Source: an uncultured Pseudomonadota bacterium
GTDB taxonomy: Bacteria > Pseudomonadota > Gammaproteobacteria > Methylococcales > Methylomonadaceae
Direction of reading: 5' to 3'
NCBI GenBank assembly: GCA_903931355.1
Contig: CAIZCB010000491.1
Coordinates: 1-6,582 of the forward strand
Length of the DNA: 6,582 nucleotides
The position numbers were made by a program, and so were the translations under genes. The notes below the pieces were generated by a model. That model searched no databases. It was not told the origin of the DNA and worked only from the letters and a program-made list of their open reading frames with translations. Below are positions 5,417-6,582 of this stretch, piece after piece (positions within the stretch are counted from its first letter, which is position 1; each line of letters starts with the position of its first letter).

Positions 5417-6322
5417 ATGGCACCTCATATCAGTCTTGAGCAATGGCGATCATTAATCACTGTGGTCGAAGCCGGTGGATATGCGCAAGCAGCGGAAATT
5501 TTGCATAAAAGCCAATCTGCCGTTACTTATGCGGTGCAGAAAATTGAATCACTGTTAGGTGTTAAAGCCTTTGAAATTCAAGGCCGTAAGGCAATGTTGA
5601 CGCCAACAGGTCAAATGCTATACCGACGCGCTTTAGCGTTAGTTGAGGAAGCTAATGACCTGGAAAAAGCGGCTCATGCGTTGTCAGCGGGGTGGGAGGC
5701 GGAAATCCATCTCGCGGCAGAAATTCTGTTTCCCTCCGAATTATTATTAACCTGCTTAAGTCGTTTCAGTCAGGAAAGTCCTAATACACGGCTTGAATTG
5801 ATTGAGTCCGTGTTGGGTGGCACTGCTGATGCGTTGTTGACAGGTGAAGCTGATTTAGTCATTTCACCCCAGCAACCTTCATGTTTTCTCGGTGACTTGC
5901 TGATGCGAATTCGCTTGATTGCAGTGGCCCATATTGATCATCCTTTACATCAGTTAAACTGCGAACTAACCGAGCGCGATCTCCGTAATCATCGGCATGT
6001 GGTCGTCAGAGATTCAGGTAGCAAACGGAATCGTAATACCTTATCGGTTGAAGTCGATCAACGTTGGACGGTTAGTCAAGTCGCAACCTCAATCCAAGCA
6101 GTATCGCTCGGGTATGGCTTTGCTTGGTTACCAGAGGCGCATATCCGAGAGCAACTTCAATCAGGTCTTCTAAAGCCATTGCCATTACGAGAAGGCGGCG
6201 TAATCGAAATACCGCTTTATTTAATTCTAGCTAATCCTGATTTTGTTGGTCCTGGTGTTAGTCGTTTGGTCGAAATTATCAAGGCATCTGTTTCGCTGAA
6301 TCATAGCTTCAATAAATGGTGA
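5417..6322 (+). CDS. LysR-type transcriptional regulator
   Basis: This 301-residue protein, normal for the family, has an N-terminal winged helix-turn-helix (about residues 5-65, with GGYAQAAEILHKSQSAVTYAVQ at its core), a linker helix (about 66-92) and a periplasmic-binding-protein-like effector domain (about 95-295). It probably binds the spacer it shares with azoR, represses its own gene and activates or derepresses azoR-pirin in response to a small molecule, perhaps a quinone or other electrophile; the effector is unknown. An in-frame TTG at 5390 would add nine residues, but it lies only about 6 bases from the predicted transcription start. ATG 5417 places the helix-turn-helix at the usual distance from the N-terminus, with a weak GATGGA upstream. 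An inverted repeat begins just after its stop codon. Confidence 0.92.
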   Translation: MAPHISLEQWRSLITVVEAGGYAQAAEILHKSQSAVTYAVQKIESLLGVKAFEIQGRKAMLTPTGQMLYRRALALVEEANDLEKAAHALSAGWEAEIHLAAEILFPSELLLTCLSRFSQESPNTRLELIESVLGGTADALLTGEADLVISPQQPSCFLGDLLMRIRLIAVAHIDHPLHQLNCELTERDLRNHRHVVVRDSGSKRNRNTLSVEVDQRWTVSQVATSIQAVSLGYGFAWLPEAHIREQLQSGLLKPLPLREGGVIEIPLYLILANPDFVGPGVSRLVEIIKASVSLNHSFNKW

Positions 6323-6324
6323 TG

Positions 6325-6354
6325 GTCGGGTCAGGGCGTAAACCTTAACCCGAC
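6325..6354. terminator. Hairpin between convergent genes
   Basis: GTCGGGT (6325-6331) pairs perfectly with ACCCGAC (6348-6354), and GAT/ATC just outside extends the stem past one bulged G into the end of the LysR reading frame. T-rich sequence follows on the plus side (up to TTTAATATTTTT), though not immediately. On the minus side CCATTTATT follows. It lies between the LysR stop and the stop of the convergent ribbon-helix-helix gene and may terminate both. The loop is long (16 nt), so it is not a textbook terminator. Confidence 0.5.
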
Positions 6355-6364
6355 ATCGTTACCT

Positions 6365-6582
6365 TTAATATTTTTCCTCATATTTCTCAGCAAGTAATTC
6401 TCTTAATTCATCGGCAATTTTGGTGCCACGTAAGGCGCATTGTGATTTGATTGAGCGATGTAGATACGATGGGATGTCAATAGTCAAACGCTTGAATTGG
6501 CTGTTATGCGAATTGTCTTTTTGAGTGACAGTATGGGTTGAGTTGCTTTCTGTTCTGTTGATAGCAAACTGCTGATAATACC
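6365..6582 (-). CDS. ParG-like ribbon-helix-helix protein, partial
   Basis: An open minus-strand frame of 71 codons plus stop (TAA at 6367-6365) enters from the right edge; no start codon is visible, so the N-terminus lies outside the window. The visible N-terminal part (about residues 1-26) is polar and rich in S, T, N and Q, as in the disordered tail of ParG-type proteins. It is followed by a ribbon-helix-helix fold: beta strand FKRLTIDIP (29-37), first helix around YLHRSIKSQCALRG (39-52), turn and second helix KIADELRELLAEKYEEKY (54-71). This matches the C-terminal domain of plasmid partition protein ParG and related small DNA-binding proteins found next to a ParA ATPase. Such proteins bind operators or centromeres as dimers and stimulate ParA. 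A Walker-type parA gene is expected just upstream, beyond the edge. Other roles for this fold, such as antitoxin or repressor, remain possible. Confidence 0.75.
   Translation of the reverse strand, partial: YYQQFAINRTESNSTHTVTQKDNSHNSQFKRLTIDIPSYLHRSIKSQCALRGTKIADELRELLAEKYEEKY

Overview
The window looks like chromosomal DNA (or a large replicon) of a gammaproteobacterial methylotroph that assimilates formaldehyde through the ribulose monophosphate (RuMP) cycle. The main evidence is a canonical 3-hexulose-6-phosphate synthase gene (hxlA) beside a transketolase gene. Base composition is moderate, by eye a little under half G+C. The proteins resemble type I methanotroph or Methylophaga-like homologues from memory; the genus is not established.

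Layout. Positions 2-2014 (minus): transketolase, with a strong Shine-Dalgarno (SD) site. Positions 2098-2128: a 13-bp perfect hairpin that probably ends the hxlA message. Positions 2166-2813 (minus): hxlA. Positions 2814-2961: the hxlA leader and promoter, with a TTGACA -35 box and a 57-nt stacked hairpin; a bulge and adjoining strand in it are complementary to the hxlA SD. Positions 3090-3644 (plus): a short RnfB-like two-cluster ferredoxin without a membrane anchor. Its promoter (TATAAT at 3074-3079) lies so close to the ATG that the mRNA may be leaderless. Positions 3697-3773 (plus): tRNA-Arg(CCG). Positions 3818-4684 and 4704-5309 (minus): pirin and an FMN-dependent azoreductase, 19 bp apart in one probable operon (azoR first). 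Positions 5417-6319 plus stop (plus): a divergent LysR-type regulator. Positions 6325-6354: a hairpin between convergent genes. Positions 6365-6582 (minus): the C-terminal part of a ParG-like ribbon-helix-helix protein that runs off the window edge.

How the genes fit together. HxlA condenses formaldehyde with ribulose 5-phosphate, and transketolase helps regenerate ribulose 5-phosphate; both serve the RuMP cycle. The usual partner isomerase gene (hxlB/phi) is not in the window. The RnfB-like protein is an electron carrier or Rnf subunit without other rnf genes beside it. LysR, azoR and pirin form a divergent set of the kind associated with quinone or electrophile stress. The ParG-like fragment suggests a partition (parA-parG) cassette just outside the window.

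The most promising candidate for something undescribed is the structured hxlA leader, which could be a regulatory RNA controlling entry of formaldehyde carbon. It is a by-eye structural inference and has not been tested by folding or covariation.
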